Part shown: positions 12,101-24,100 of the stretch, piece after piece
Layout: each line of letters begins with the position of its first letter
Numbering within the stretch: position 1 is the first letter of the stretch
Source of the DNA: Cryptomeria japonica
Lineage: Eukaryota > Streptophyta > Pinopsida > Cupressales > Cupressaceae
DNA: 64,000 bases
Direction of reading: 5' to 3'
Assembly: GCF_030272615.1 (NCBI RefSeq)
Contig: NC_081413.1
Coordinates: 159,276,849 to 159,340,848 of the forward strand
Notes under the pieces: generated by a model
The model's database searches: none
The model's input: the letters and a program-made list of their open reading frames with translations, nothing else
What the model was told of the DNA's origin: nothing
Made by a program: the position numbers and the translations under genes

Positions 12101-15100
12101 CTGGACCTAGCTCTGATACCATGTTGAGACATGGACTAGCTAGGACTTGAACCTAGGACCTTCCATAATGCTGTTGGAGTGCTCTACCACTGAGCTACTG
12201 GCCCCTCTTGGACCAGTCCATCGTCGGTCTGACTATGGCTTATTTCCAACACCAACAGGTAGTGCGTCTACAGTGCTGGACTATAGTTCTTTTTGTTTTT
12301 CTTCTGTCAGTCTCCTTTGTTTTGAATTAGAGCAAAGATGTCTAATAGGTGTTTATGTTGATATATCACTGGGTCTAGGTTTTGACAAGGCTCAAAGTTA
12401 GAATTTGGTAATTGCAACCTTTGTTGCTTTTGTTAATCTGGGCAAAAAATTGTAATTCAATGTAAAATGTATAAACGTCCATTTATATTTTTCAATATAT
12501 AATAGAAATATAAAAAAACTTTGTAGTATTTTTTTATTATATTTATTTATTTTGATAAACAAAAAAAATTTGAAAGAAAATTTCTTGATAAAATTTCTCT
12601 AAAATTTATCATTTAATTCATATAAAATTTCTATTAAAATTTATGGAAAACATTAAACATACAAAATTTTAACAAAATTTCTCTAAAATTTTGTTGTCAA
12701 CATACAAAGTTTTAATTAAATTTCAAGGAAAAAACATTGATGAAAACTTGGCTCTAAATGCACCCTCAAGTTGGCTGTGAATGCACCCACGCAGTTGTCA
12801 ATGGCTTTGGCTAGCTTCTGTTAACTTGCAACCTCGCGCTTGTCAATCCAATGGCTTCTGTTAACTTGCAACCTTGCGCTTGTCAATCCAACTCAGCTTC
12901 GGTGCTTTCAACTTGCAACCCCATGCAATTTATAACAAACAATATTGTTGAACATAACAATAGACATTGTACGCTGACTTCAATTTTCGTCCCTCTGTCT
13001 CATGATCTCTCATATGTGACCCTTCAATTTTAGAAAATATGCAACCCTTGTATTAAACTTAAAGAAAAAAAAAACAATTCCATGATTATAAGTAGTTTTA
13101 TTGATATGCCCTTTATGCAGAGAAGTTTGAGTAATAGTTATTAACCATATGTATGGGTGTACATCTGAATATCCAAACTAAGGCATGGCATGGTGTTTCT
13201 CTTCAAACTTTTGATTTATTAAAGTTCTCTCAAGTTTCCTAAAGATGACGTCTGTTGGAGAACAGTAAGAACTAAGGCATTGGAATTTTAATTCATTCAT
13301 ATTAGTTGTACTAGCATATGCTAATGTTAGATTGTGTTTGTCTGGAATAACAACAGTCGTCTCAACTCCAGCTTGATATGGCTATCAAAGGAAATTGCAT
13401 CTTAGAAATAGGACTGAAATATTCAATGAGAATATATTCTCAGTAGAGAGACATTTGATGCTTTCTTTACGTTTTTATGACTTAATGTGTCTCAACTTGA
13501 GCTTTTGTCATGCACCATCTGAAAAAATGATAATCTAGATGGAAATCCTTTCACCAGGACACACATTTAGAATTGACATTTTGGGAAATCAAAATTTTCG
13601 ATGATGCTTTCTTCATGCAGTGTCAAGATCTGGATGAAAGAAATATTTCTTGTTCGGAAATATTGGTTGCATCTTGTGAATATATATGCTGAAGTATAAA
13701 GTAATTGAATTGAAACAAAAGCTGAAAGTAGTAAAGCTAGAAATAGCAAGTATCTAAGTATAAATTCCACATTGTGTAGAGCCAGCTGTAAAAGGGCAAT
13801 ACTGGTGGATTAAATCCACAAACTGCAAAGACAGGACAGCTATTAGCTCTTGTTACCTGTACAGAGATTACAAATGTCAGTGTCAAGTGCCAACCAAAGT
13901 TTTAAAACTCGGACTTGCCACGGACTCGGCAAACCAAAAAATTGGACTTGGACTCGGACTCGTGAAAGACTCGCGAAAAACTCGGCAAAAAAAAACCCGT
14001 AGTTTTACAAAAAAACATAAAGAAATTAGTGCATATAGAGAACATAAGAGCCATAATTGAAACATTACTCATGTCATATAATCTCCAAACACTCAATATT
14101 TGAAATTTCATCATTCATACTCATAGAATCATACTCATTACTCATAGTTTCAAACTCGAAAATGTATAATAGCAGCATAAGTTTATAAATGTTTACAAAA
14201 TTACATATAATGATATGTCCAACTCCAAATGTGAAAAACAACAATAAACAAACTAAAGAGAAGACTACATTTTCCTCTATGCATTTCTCCTAATATAGCT
14301 CAATTTTTCAGGCCTTGAGCTAGAAGTAGTAGCAGTGGGTGTTATGGTATCTAAATGGTGAGGTGATTCTTCTTCTAAATGAAAGTCCTCATCTTCGTCC
14401 CCATCTTCATCCTCCTCCATTTCCATTACCTAGATCTCTTTTGCTGATTTAGTCTTCTTTGCTCTCCTCCTTCAAACCCTACAAACCTGTTTACACCAAG
14501 AAAGAAAGGCAAATGAATGAAAAAATGCAAAAAAAATCACTTTTTAACGTTGCTGGGCGTCATAACTGGGTCGCGCGAGTCCCTGCAAAAGACTCGCGAG
14601 GCTGTGTAATTGACTTGTGCGAGTCCATGAGAAAGACTCGGCGAGTCGACTCGTGGAGCCACTGGACTTGTGAGTCCGTGGCGAGTCCACGAGTCTTCAA
14701 ACTATGGTGCCAACCATGTAATGTTGTTTGGAGAATGAGCTGGGGAGAAGAGAGCCCACCTACACAAATCATTGGTGGATGTCAGGAGCTCCTTGCTGAA
14801 ACTATCAGGTCTGTTGAAGTAGAGAGAAATCTGGATATGTCCATCTCTATGCAAGGTAACTGTTTATTATGAGAGTCCAATCAAGAGAAAAATAAATGTC
14901 ATCCCGGTGTCTTTAGATGAGCTGCTTTACAATATAGAAAGAGTTGCATTACAAGATAAAACGAATTGCTTTACAGGATTGTCATGATGATTTATCAGTA
15001 GTTGCAAATATTCAATGCTACTCAATATTAGGTGGTTTTGTTTCTACTTTGAAAAGATTATGCATGCCATTTCGGTTAATGCTCTGCAATTCTCCTAATG

Positions 15101-18100
15101 CCTCCTTTGTTGTCAGGAGAGACTAAACCAAGTTCTAATGGAGAAAAAGAAAGAATCCAGGTCAGGCATTGAGATAATGAACTTGCTACAGGTATTGCAT
15201 TTCTTGTAGGATTTGTTTCCTATGTCAGAAATTACATGGTTCAGAAATTTATATTTGTGATTTCTAATATATATGCTGAGCCTGAAAACAATAGCAGGAA
15301 ACTTTCAACCTTTTTTTCTTTCTTTTTCACCTCCAACCTTGATTTCTTTCATTTTTAACTTTTCTTGTGCAATCAGAAAGAGGGACGCCAACGTGGGACA
15401 TGGAATGGAAAGAAGGCTGATGGGGATTTCTACAAAATGATTGTGAGTCAGGATTTTGATTATTATTACAATGGTGCAGCTGTTCAAATTTGAAATTAGA
15501 ATCAGTTCCATTAAATTTCAGAATATTCTCATTTGCATTTGTTAAATGGCAGGTAGATGCTTATGAGACAAAGAAACAAGATTTGATGGCTGAAAATGCT
15601 GATCTGCGGGCTTTGTTACGTTCAATGCAGGTGATGTTTTTATATGGTTGTGCATAAATTTCGTTAAAGTCGTTGAGATATACATAAGAAATGATAACAT
15701 TTGCATGTATAGCACTGATAAAAAACTTTAAAGTACATGTTATCTATATAGTAAAAAGTTAATGATTGGTTTTCCATAAAAGAAAATATATGGCTTGAGA
15801 CAGTTTATAGCTATATTCCACCCTTTTATTTCTTGTGTCTATATGGGAAGCGAATTTGCAATTCAATAAAAATTTGCTGGTCCTTGGTAGTGACAAAAAT
15901 AGGGCACCCTAGTGTGTATAAATCACAATTTATGCAATGCGAGATATTAATCTCAGAGTATGTTTGGATTAGTTGTATTTCCTTCCAGAGTTTGAGTTCA
16001 ATGAATAGGTGTTAGTGAATGTAGAGTGCAAGAAATTACAAATATTCACTCATTCACATAGGCAGTATATATGCATCTTGTGAAAGGAACAATCATCAAA
16101 CAAGATGAGGAAAATCACATGAGGCGAATAAAGTATTCAATGATATTTTATTATTAGAGTCATGGTTTTAGATGGTATAACTCAGACATGAATTTTTTTA
16201 CTTGCCCCACTTCCTTAGATTGATGATTGTTTATAGGTTTGCAATCTCAAGAAAACTAAGTCCTCCACTTTGAATGTCCTTTCAGTTCTTCTTTGATCAG
16301 CATACATCTTTTGCTGATAGTTTCTTAGATATCCCTCAAGCCACTTATTGACAATCTCAATCTATGCATCGGTTTGTGGGTGGTAACTTGTACTTGGGGT
16401 GAGTTCAGTCCCTGCTAGTCTGAAGCGCTCTTGCCAAAACAAACTAAGGAATCTGCTATCCTTGTTGCTGACAATATTTCTGAGTAAACGATGCAGTTTG
16501 AAAATTTATTTGAAGAATACATCTGCCACTTGAGGGGCTCTATAATCGGTGGATATTGCAAGTAAATGCGCATATTTAGTTAGACTGTCCACCACAATGT
16601 ATATACAATCCTTATCTTGTACCTTTGGGAGTCCTGTAATGAAATCCATTGAAATACTTTTTCATTTTTGATTAGGTATAGGTAGGGGTTGAAGTAATCC
16701 TTTGGGAAATGTATGTTCTTCCTTAATCCTTTGACAAACCATGTTTCTAATGTGTTTTAGGACATCTCCCTTGAGACTTTTCGATGAGAATATCTCTCTT
16801 ATTTGTTTGTAAGTTTTGTAGCACCCTTGTTGCCCTACTAAAGGGGTATCATGGTGGGCTTTCATATTTTTTCCCTTCATCTTTGATCTTGGGGTGATAT
16901 ATGTTCTATTTTTGTAGAGGATGAATTCATCTAATACTTGTTACCTTTCATCTCGTAGTTTTAATTCTAATATATCATTTGATAATGTGTCTTTGACATA
17001 TTATGTAATTATGGAATTTTTCCTTTCAGTGGAGATATTTGTCATGGAGCATAGATGGGGTCTTCATGATAGGGCATCGAATACAACATTATTTTTCCCT
17101 TTAATGTACTTAATGTCAAATTCATAGGCTTGTAATTTGCTCACCCATTTTTGTTGTCTGTCATTTAAATCATTTTGGTTTAAGAAAAATCTTAGGCTAT
17201 TATGATCAATTTTTACAGTGAACATCCCACAAACTAGGTATTGTCAAAATTTTTCAAGGGTATGCATGATTGTTTAGTTCCTTATCATATATGGAACAAT
17301 TCTTTTCAGTTTCTTTTAGTTTTCTACTTTCAAAAGCTATTGGATGTTTGTTTTGCATTAATATTGCTTTAACTTCTTCTCTGGTGGCATCACTTTCTAA
17401 CTCAAATTGTAGTGAGAAGTCAGAAATGGCCAAATTGGCAGGAGCTCATTAGCTCTTTTAGTTTTTCAAAGGCTTCTTGGGCCTCTGTACTCCATGGGAG
17501 TGCACCTTGTTTGGTTAAGTCTGTTAGTGGGATAGTTAACCTTGAGAAGCCTCTAACGAATCTTCTGTAGTAGCTGCAAAGTCCCAAAAAATCATTTTAG
17601 ACGTGTTTAAGTCCTTGGTCTTGACCAATCCCTTATGGCTTTAATCTTTTCTTTATCAACGTTGACTCCTTCGTTACTAATTTTGTGTCCTAGATATGAA
17701 ATCTCCTCCAATTCAAATTCACATTTGGACATTTTGGTAAATAATGGTTCTTGTTCAAGTATCCTCAATACTTCATCTTTATGTCTTGGGTGGTCTTCCC
17801 CAGTTTTGCTATAAATTAGAATGTCGTCGAAGAATACCAAGAGGAATTCTCTTAGTTGTTTGCTAAAATGGTGATCAATTCAAGATTGGAAGGTAATAGG
17901 GGCATTGGTTAGTCCAAAGGGCAAGACAAGGGACTCAAAGTGCCCAAAATGACATCTAAAAGTTGTTTTATGGACTTCCTCCTTCACCCTTATTTGGTGG
18001 CACCATAAACATAGGCTGATTTTTGAGAAGTATATTGCCCCATGAAACTCATCAATTAGTTCATCTACTCTTGGAATGGGGAACGGTTCTTAATCGTCTT

Positions 18101-21100
18101 TTATTAAGGGCCCTATAATCAATGCACATCCTCATGGTACCATCTTTCTTTTTTACAAATGCTACAAAAGAAACAAAGGGTCTAGAGCTAGGCTGAATAT
18201 GTCCCACTTTCAATAATTCTTTCTTTATATTTTTTTGGATGTCAATAGGGTGTGGTGATAATGGGTTTCACCCCTTTTTCAAGCTCAATAGTGTGTTTGA
18301 AACCCCTTTTTGGTGGATGTCCCATAGGAATGTTACTAAAAACCTTTTTGTGTTTGTTTAGGATAGGTTGGATGTCTACATGTATAGTTTTTCCCTTGGT
18401 TGTAGATTTGTCAAGTATCATACATTGTGCAACCCATTCTATTTGACGATGTCTGAAGGCTCTCTCTATTCTTTTGGATGATACTACCCCTGGGATCCCA
18501 TTGGATAAACCTTGTAATATCACCACTTCACTATTGTGTTGAAAACAAAGCTCCTATCTTTTGGAAGTCTCTGTAATATCTCCCTAACGAGTGCAACCAT
18601 TGGATGCCTAATACCACTTCGGTATCACCCATGTTCACCACATAGAAGTTCTTGATTTGATGTGTTCCTAGTTGTGGGATTTTTTGTGTGCATGGAGTAG
18701 TAAATTCGTCTGCCATGACCACCTTGAAACTTCAATGTTTTCTGTTTCTAATTTCATTCTTGTCACTAGTCCTTGGTCGATGAAGTTGTGAGTGGTGTTG
18801 CTGTCCACTAGGACCGTTAACTTTTTGTCCCTTTAGAACACTACAAATTTTAAAAAGGTGGTATTTAAGTGCTCTTGAAAGGGTGGCTAATGTACTTGTT
18901 CTTACGTTTTCACACATCGTCTCATTACAAATGGGGACCCCCACTTTTTTGCTTGTAGGTTAGTTCTTTTGTTTAGTTTGCTTAGCTTGACAGTAGTTTC
19001 TTTAGTCATTAACCTTTTGCTTGTGAGAAGATGCACTGCTTTGATTGTCAGGATGTGATCAAGTTAGCATTTCCATGTTTTGGACTAAGATGAGCAAACG
19101 ACCTTCAGCTTCTTTTTGTCAAAAATGCTTAAATATTGGATAGGAGTCGAGAACTTCATTGAGCAAGGATTCACAATGCATGTAATGTCCCCTTTTTAGC
19201 AGTTAGGAGGCGAGTTGTCGTTAGCCCGTTTTACCATGGTTCCGAGGGCTAACCAGGACTTTGCAGGGATCGCTGATGGATTTTGTCCAGGCAAATTCGG
19301 TTTCGGGCTAATCGGAGTTGATTTGACAGGGTTTACTGCAACTTACTATTTATAGTAAGTCAGTTTGGCCACAGTGGTGGGAAATTTTTGGAGCGATTTT
19401 GGTTAACTTCATTTTGGTGCATTTAATTATTCACTTGGATTGCGTTTTAAATGGGGGAATTATTTATTTAGGCAAAAATAAAAAGTTTCTAAAGTTAAAT
19501 TTAATTATTTAACTTAAGGAGTTATTTGATGTTGAAGCTAATGTTAAAAAAGAAAATATTAAAAGTACCCCTTCTTTGTGGAGACATAAGGGGATAATAA
19601 TATTTTATTCTATTTTACATTTATCCCACATTCGTGATGCATTGGGATTGGAGCCAAAATGAAGTAATAAATGCTGGCATTGAATTCTGGAAACTCATCT
19701 GGGGGAATTTGTGAAATCTTGGGAATTTGTGTTTCTTGGAAGTTGTGAATTTGTGGAGAAATCTGGAGATCTTCTTGGCATTGGAGGATGCTCATCCTCT
19801 CTTGCAACATTTTCCACGCCTGTGCAAGACCAGGTCTGGGAAATTCAAGACAAATTGATATTGCTATACAGGGGTGTTGCCTTTGTGAGTGACTGTGGGA
19901 ACTTAGCAGTATACAGGGTCGATTTGATGCTGGGCAGATATTTTGACAGTGCCTGGGAAAATATTTTCTGAAGTAAGTCTTATCAGCTGAGTCGTTGTGT
20001 TTGGTTACCAAGCAGCTCAATACCCCAGGTTAGTAACCCACGATTCTCCTTTGCCGCCTTAGCACTTAGCAGCAAGATACAGAAAACGGCAGTTTGGCAT
20101 CTTCCCTGGCATGATTGGTAGTAGTCACAATCTTTGGGGAAACCAACAGAGAAATTGAATATTGCCGCCTTGCATGAAGACCAACGCAGGGAATAGAAAG
20201 TGGTATTAATGATAGTCGTAGCACCTGGAGATCTAATGCAAGATAGTGCTTGCCACTACGCTGACTGGAGTTGAAGATTCAGACTTGACTGATGGCTCAG
20301 AAGGCAAACACGACTTCAGCAATCTGTATTACACAGTGAAAAGAAGTGCGTATGGAAAGTATAATTGCTGCTATAGTTACAGCGAATTTTGCACATACTG
20401 AATCGGAATTTTGCTCCATTACGGCTCCACATATGCTGACTGGGTGTGGCAGGAGTTCGTGAATTTAGTTGCAGGCCGTGGGTCCTTGAACACCATGTTG
20501 AACTGAGCTGGGTGAAAGTAAATCACTGGGATGTATGATGGTTGCTGAGTTAATGCCAAAGCTGGCTGGAGTTTGCTTATCGAGATACCAATTAGGTTCT
20601 TAGTGTCGGCCTTATATTTGAAGCTTGTTTTTTCTTTAATACCTTAAGGATACTCCTGAAGCTTGTCAGTATTGTGTATGTAAGGACAGTAAATTCTGAA
20701 AGGAAAAATAAACAGTGATTTAGTTCTTGTAATTTTCAGTTTGTTGCATAATGAAAACATATAATATGTTCTTGTGAGGCAATGTATTGTTTCTTGAATG
20801 TTGGGAAAGCCTATGAAAGAAAACCTTTTTACACCAAAACGCAACAGGGACAACTAAACTACAGAAAACTACAGGAAGTAGGGAAAATCAGACCCTCAAC
20901 GTTTGATTGCCAATTGTTTGCAAGACAACAACAGTGGTATTAACAGCTAATAGGCCAGTCTATTACAATGCAGCCCATAGGTTAAGTCATGAGATAGGTT
21001 TAATAAATGATGAACAACTCTCAAGCAAATGGAAGTGCTTCAAGGATTGGATGAGGAAGAGAGGAATTTATCAAGACTTTAGATGGATAAAAAATGGATA

Positions 21101-24100
21101 TCAAAAAATTTCTGAAGTGTGGATGAAAGTTAAATTCCTCGAGTGCTCAAATTCCTTGACGTCAAGGAATTCTTGACTTGACTTCTCAAATTCCTTGACC
21201 TCAAGGAATCCACGATTTGGTAGACCTGGAGGTGAGGAGAGATGAAGTTTACAATATCAAGTTCAGCCTTGAAGATTCAAAACTTACAAGCAAAATGCCT
21301 TTGATGATGACAAGGAAGAATTGAGGTAAAGCAAGTTCATGAGGGTAGGATTTCCTTGACTCCAAGGAATCCACGACCTAGTGTGATTGAAGTGATGGAT
21401 GTCTAAGTGAAGCGAATTCATGAAAGCAAGGATGAGAAAATGATTGAGGAATGCAAGGAAAACAAGATAAGTATAATGCAATTTGATGAAATCTACGAAT
21501 TTTTGAAGAGCAAATTTTATCCTTGAGTGGAGAAATGCACAGCCTAGCTTCTCAATTTCCTTGACTCCAAGGAATCCACGGTTCGGGAGTATTGATGGCT
21601 ATGTGAGATATAAGATCGCCTTAATGGAATTCATCCTTTGATCCACGATTTACAAGCAAAATGATTTTAGGGATTAAATTAAGTGTGAGCTAATATGATT
21701 AGCCTTATCCATCTCTTGAAGGAGACAAGTTTTTTTTTCTTGAATCCAGGAAATCCACGACTAGTGGGTGGGGATTCCTTGACCTCAAGGAATCCACAAC
21801 CTTGGGGCAGGTATTCGCAGGCAGATACTCCTAAAAAGTGCAGAGCAGACCTAATTCACTGATAGAAGAGCAGATTTAATGTTTTTTTTCAGGTTTGAAT
21901 TGTGTTTTGAATGTGAAGTGTTTGACATTTATTTATACCCTCAAGCTTGGCGGGATTCATATTTTCTTTTCCTAGCCGACCTTGTCTCTAACACCATAAA
22001 AAAGATCAAATTCAATGAATTAGACCATAGCCAACCTGATTCAGATGAAAGAAAATTTAAACAAGTAAGGCATGCTCTTAGGGTTGGCCTAACTGAGGAA
22101 TGGTAGGTTTCATGGCTGGAATCCTTTAAAGGTGAGGCCGGCTTGCATTTCAAAACACCAATTCAAATCAATTCACAACATATGAGGAGCAGGGACCTTG
22201 AAGCGAATTTTATCAGACGTTACCCTAGCCGACCCTTCCACGATGAGTTGAGATCCATACAAATATGAGGCAAGAACATTCAAATCAAAATTCATAGTAG
22301 CAGAGCAGCAAATTGCAACAGCAGATCAGCAAAGTGAAGGACAGAGACACGAATCCAGGCATGAGGATGCGAGTTGAGGTGAATCTTGTCAAGGAAAAGT
22401 AGCAAAGATGAAGCAAACTCAGGTGGAAATTAAACACAACACAATCTGATTCAAGGTTAAGGAAGGAAATGCAAGACAGAACAAAGGGCCAGATCTAAAT
22501 CACATAGGCAGATCAGAGAATGAGTTACAGCAGAGGAGCTGACCTCAGTAGCAGATTTGAGGCAATCTTCTCATAAATTACCTTGCATTAAAGGCAAAAT
22601 TCATCAGCATAAAGGGAAAATTAAAAATCAGATTTAGGTGTGAGGTTGTCAAGGAAGACTTTGTGCAAATTCAGGATGAATCTGATCAAAATCAGAAGCT
22701 TGTCAAAGGAATATCAGACCCTAAGTCTTATATTTGCAGAATCGAAGGCATCATTTTCATATTTTCCAATGATTAGCCAGTCTATTTAGTGATGCAAGGG
22801 TTTAAACTTTCATTTTATTGTAATCTTGCATTTCATTTTTCATCCACTTTCATGATATCTTCTTTGTCTTTCAGGTATAATAGCAATTGGAATGAAGAAG
22901 AACTTCACAAGGAACAAGAAAAGGCAGAAGTGTGGAAATGAGGATTGACTGCAAGGTCAGCTTGTCGAGGGACTTTCAACATCAAAGCATTCAAGGAGGT
23001 AGCAAGGAATGGTTTCACAATTTGAGTTAGAGCTTAAGTGATAGAAGGAGGACTTCATCACATGAGAAAGGACAGGGAACACTTCTGCAAGGCAAGGAGC
23101 AGGTCAAGTACATCAGGCATAGACGTCACAAGGTCCACATCATTATGAGGAAGGATAAGTGAAAGTGATCAAATCAGATAAAATGATTTAATTCGGAAAT
23201 ATCTCCCACCATCATCACATTCATCAAGGAGCAATTTGAAATTTTGAGTATCAAGAGATATTGCTCGATCACACCACTTTGTGATGATCTACAAGATGAG
23301 TAAGCCAAGGTGGCGCCTAGTCGTCATCAACTTAATCACATCATTCCAAGTCAAAGCGTCCAGATTCAATGTACTTGACTCATCCAACAAAGAAGATTAA
23401 CTACAACATGTGGAGGCACAAAGTTCAATGTACCTAACCTCATTGCTCATTGGCTGATATTCAAAGAGGGACATGTGTCCTATTTATTGTAATTATCTCA
23501 TTGGTCAAGAAGGAAGTTTGTTGTAACAAATCTTGATCAGGGGTTTATTGTAAAATCTTGGCCATTATTTGAGAATCGATCTAAACCATTGAAATGTAAT
23601 GAGCTCTCTATATAAGGGCCAGTCTCCTCATTTGTAAAGGTTAATAGTTGCTAGTTAATAGTCAATAGTTGGTAGCCAAGCAGTTAGTAGTAGAGTAGAG
23701 TAGGAGGAGAAGGCAGAAATTGTTGCCAAGGCATGTAACTAAACATACTTTTCGTTGAATTTATGGTGGATAGTGGTGTTTCTTCCACGCATTGCATGGT
23801 TTCTTGTTATATCCTCAAATTTAGATAAAGTTCATTGATTATGATGCTGAAGTGTGATGATATTTGATGAATCCTTTGGTTCATACCATTTACATCTTGT
23901 TGATTGCAAGTTGTAGTGCATGGTTAGTTTGAACCTAATTATTATTTGTGGCTAAGTTCGATTGTGAATACTTCATTTGGATCGCACCAGTATTGGGTAT
24001 TTGAATGGATTGTTTACAGTATGAAGATCTTTCACTACCTTAGGAGATCACACTCGTTCTATGGCGTTATGAGCTCTATTTGGTTCACTAGAAAGTAGTT

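Larger units (their letters stand above)
11922..12257 (-). mobile_element. TRIM (miniature LTR retrotransposon) with tRNA-like LTRs
   Basis: Two 136-bp LTRs (11922-12057 and 12122-12257, TG...CA) flank a 64-bp internal region, with a perfect 5-bp duplication ggtag (11917-11921, 12258-12262). On the minus strand the PBS (tggtatcagagc, tRNA-iMet type) is at 12110-12121, abutting the right LTR. The PPT (cttaaggggggg) is at 12058-12069, beside the left LTR. No protein. The LTRs differ at only a few positions, so the insertion is moderately recent. It lies in the LINE 3' region. Each LTR carries a tRNA-like block (separate entries). Confidence 0.92.
5134..12480 (+). pseudogene. 5'-truncated LINE relic (RT C-terminus, zf-RVT, RNase H), split by two insertions
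   Basis: Segments 5134-5756, 9657-11921 and 12258-about 12480. The first reads [37 protein letters not shown] and [15 protein letters not shown], the region after the reverse transcriptase in plant LINEs. Crossing the first insertion, the frame resumes seamlessly ([24 protein letters not shown]). 9720-9990 is the zf-RVT region ([29 protein letters not shown]). RNase H follows: [12 protein letters not shown] near 10350, [12 protein letters not shown] near 10530 and [13 protein letters not shown] near 10670, keeping D, E and D catalytic positions. Several stops and frameshifts, no RT palm. 11150-12480 is 3' UTR-like. Confidence 0.85.

Noticed and set aside
13895-14706. Mutator-like element with 9-10 bp duplication
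   Set aside because: The repeat flanking it can be read as gtgccaacc, but comparison with the 51681 element sets the ends at ca...tg with 8-bp duplications, as in hAT.
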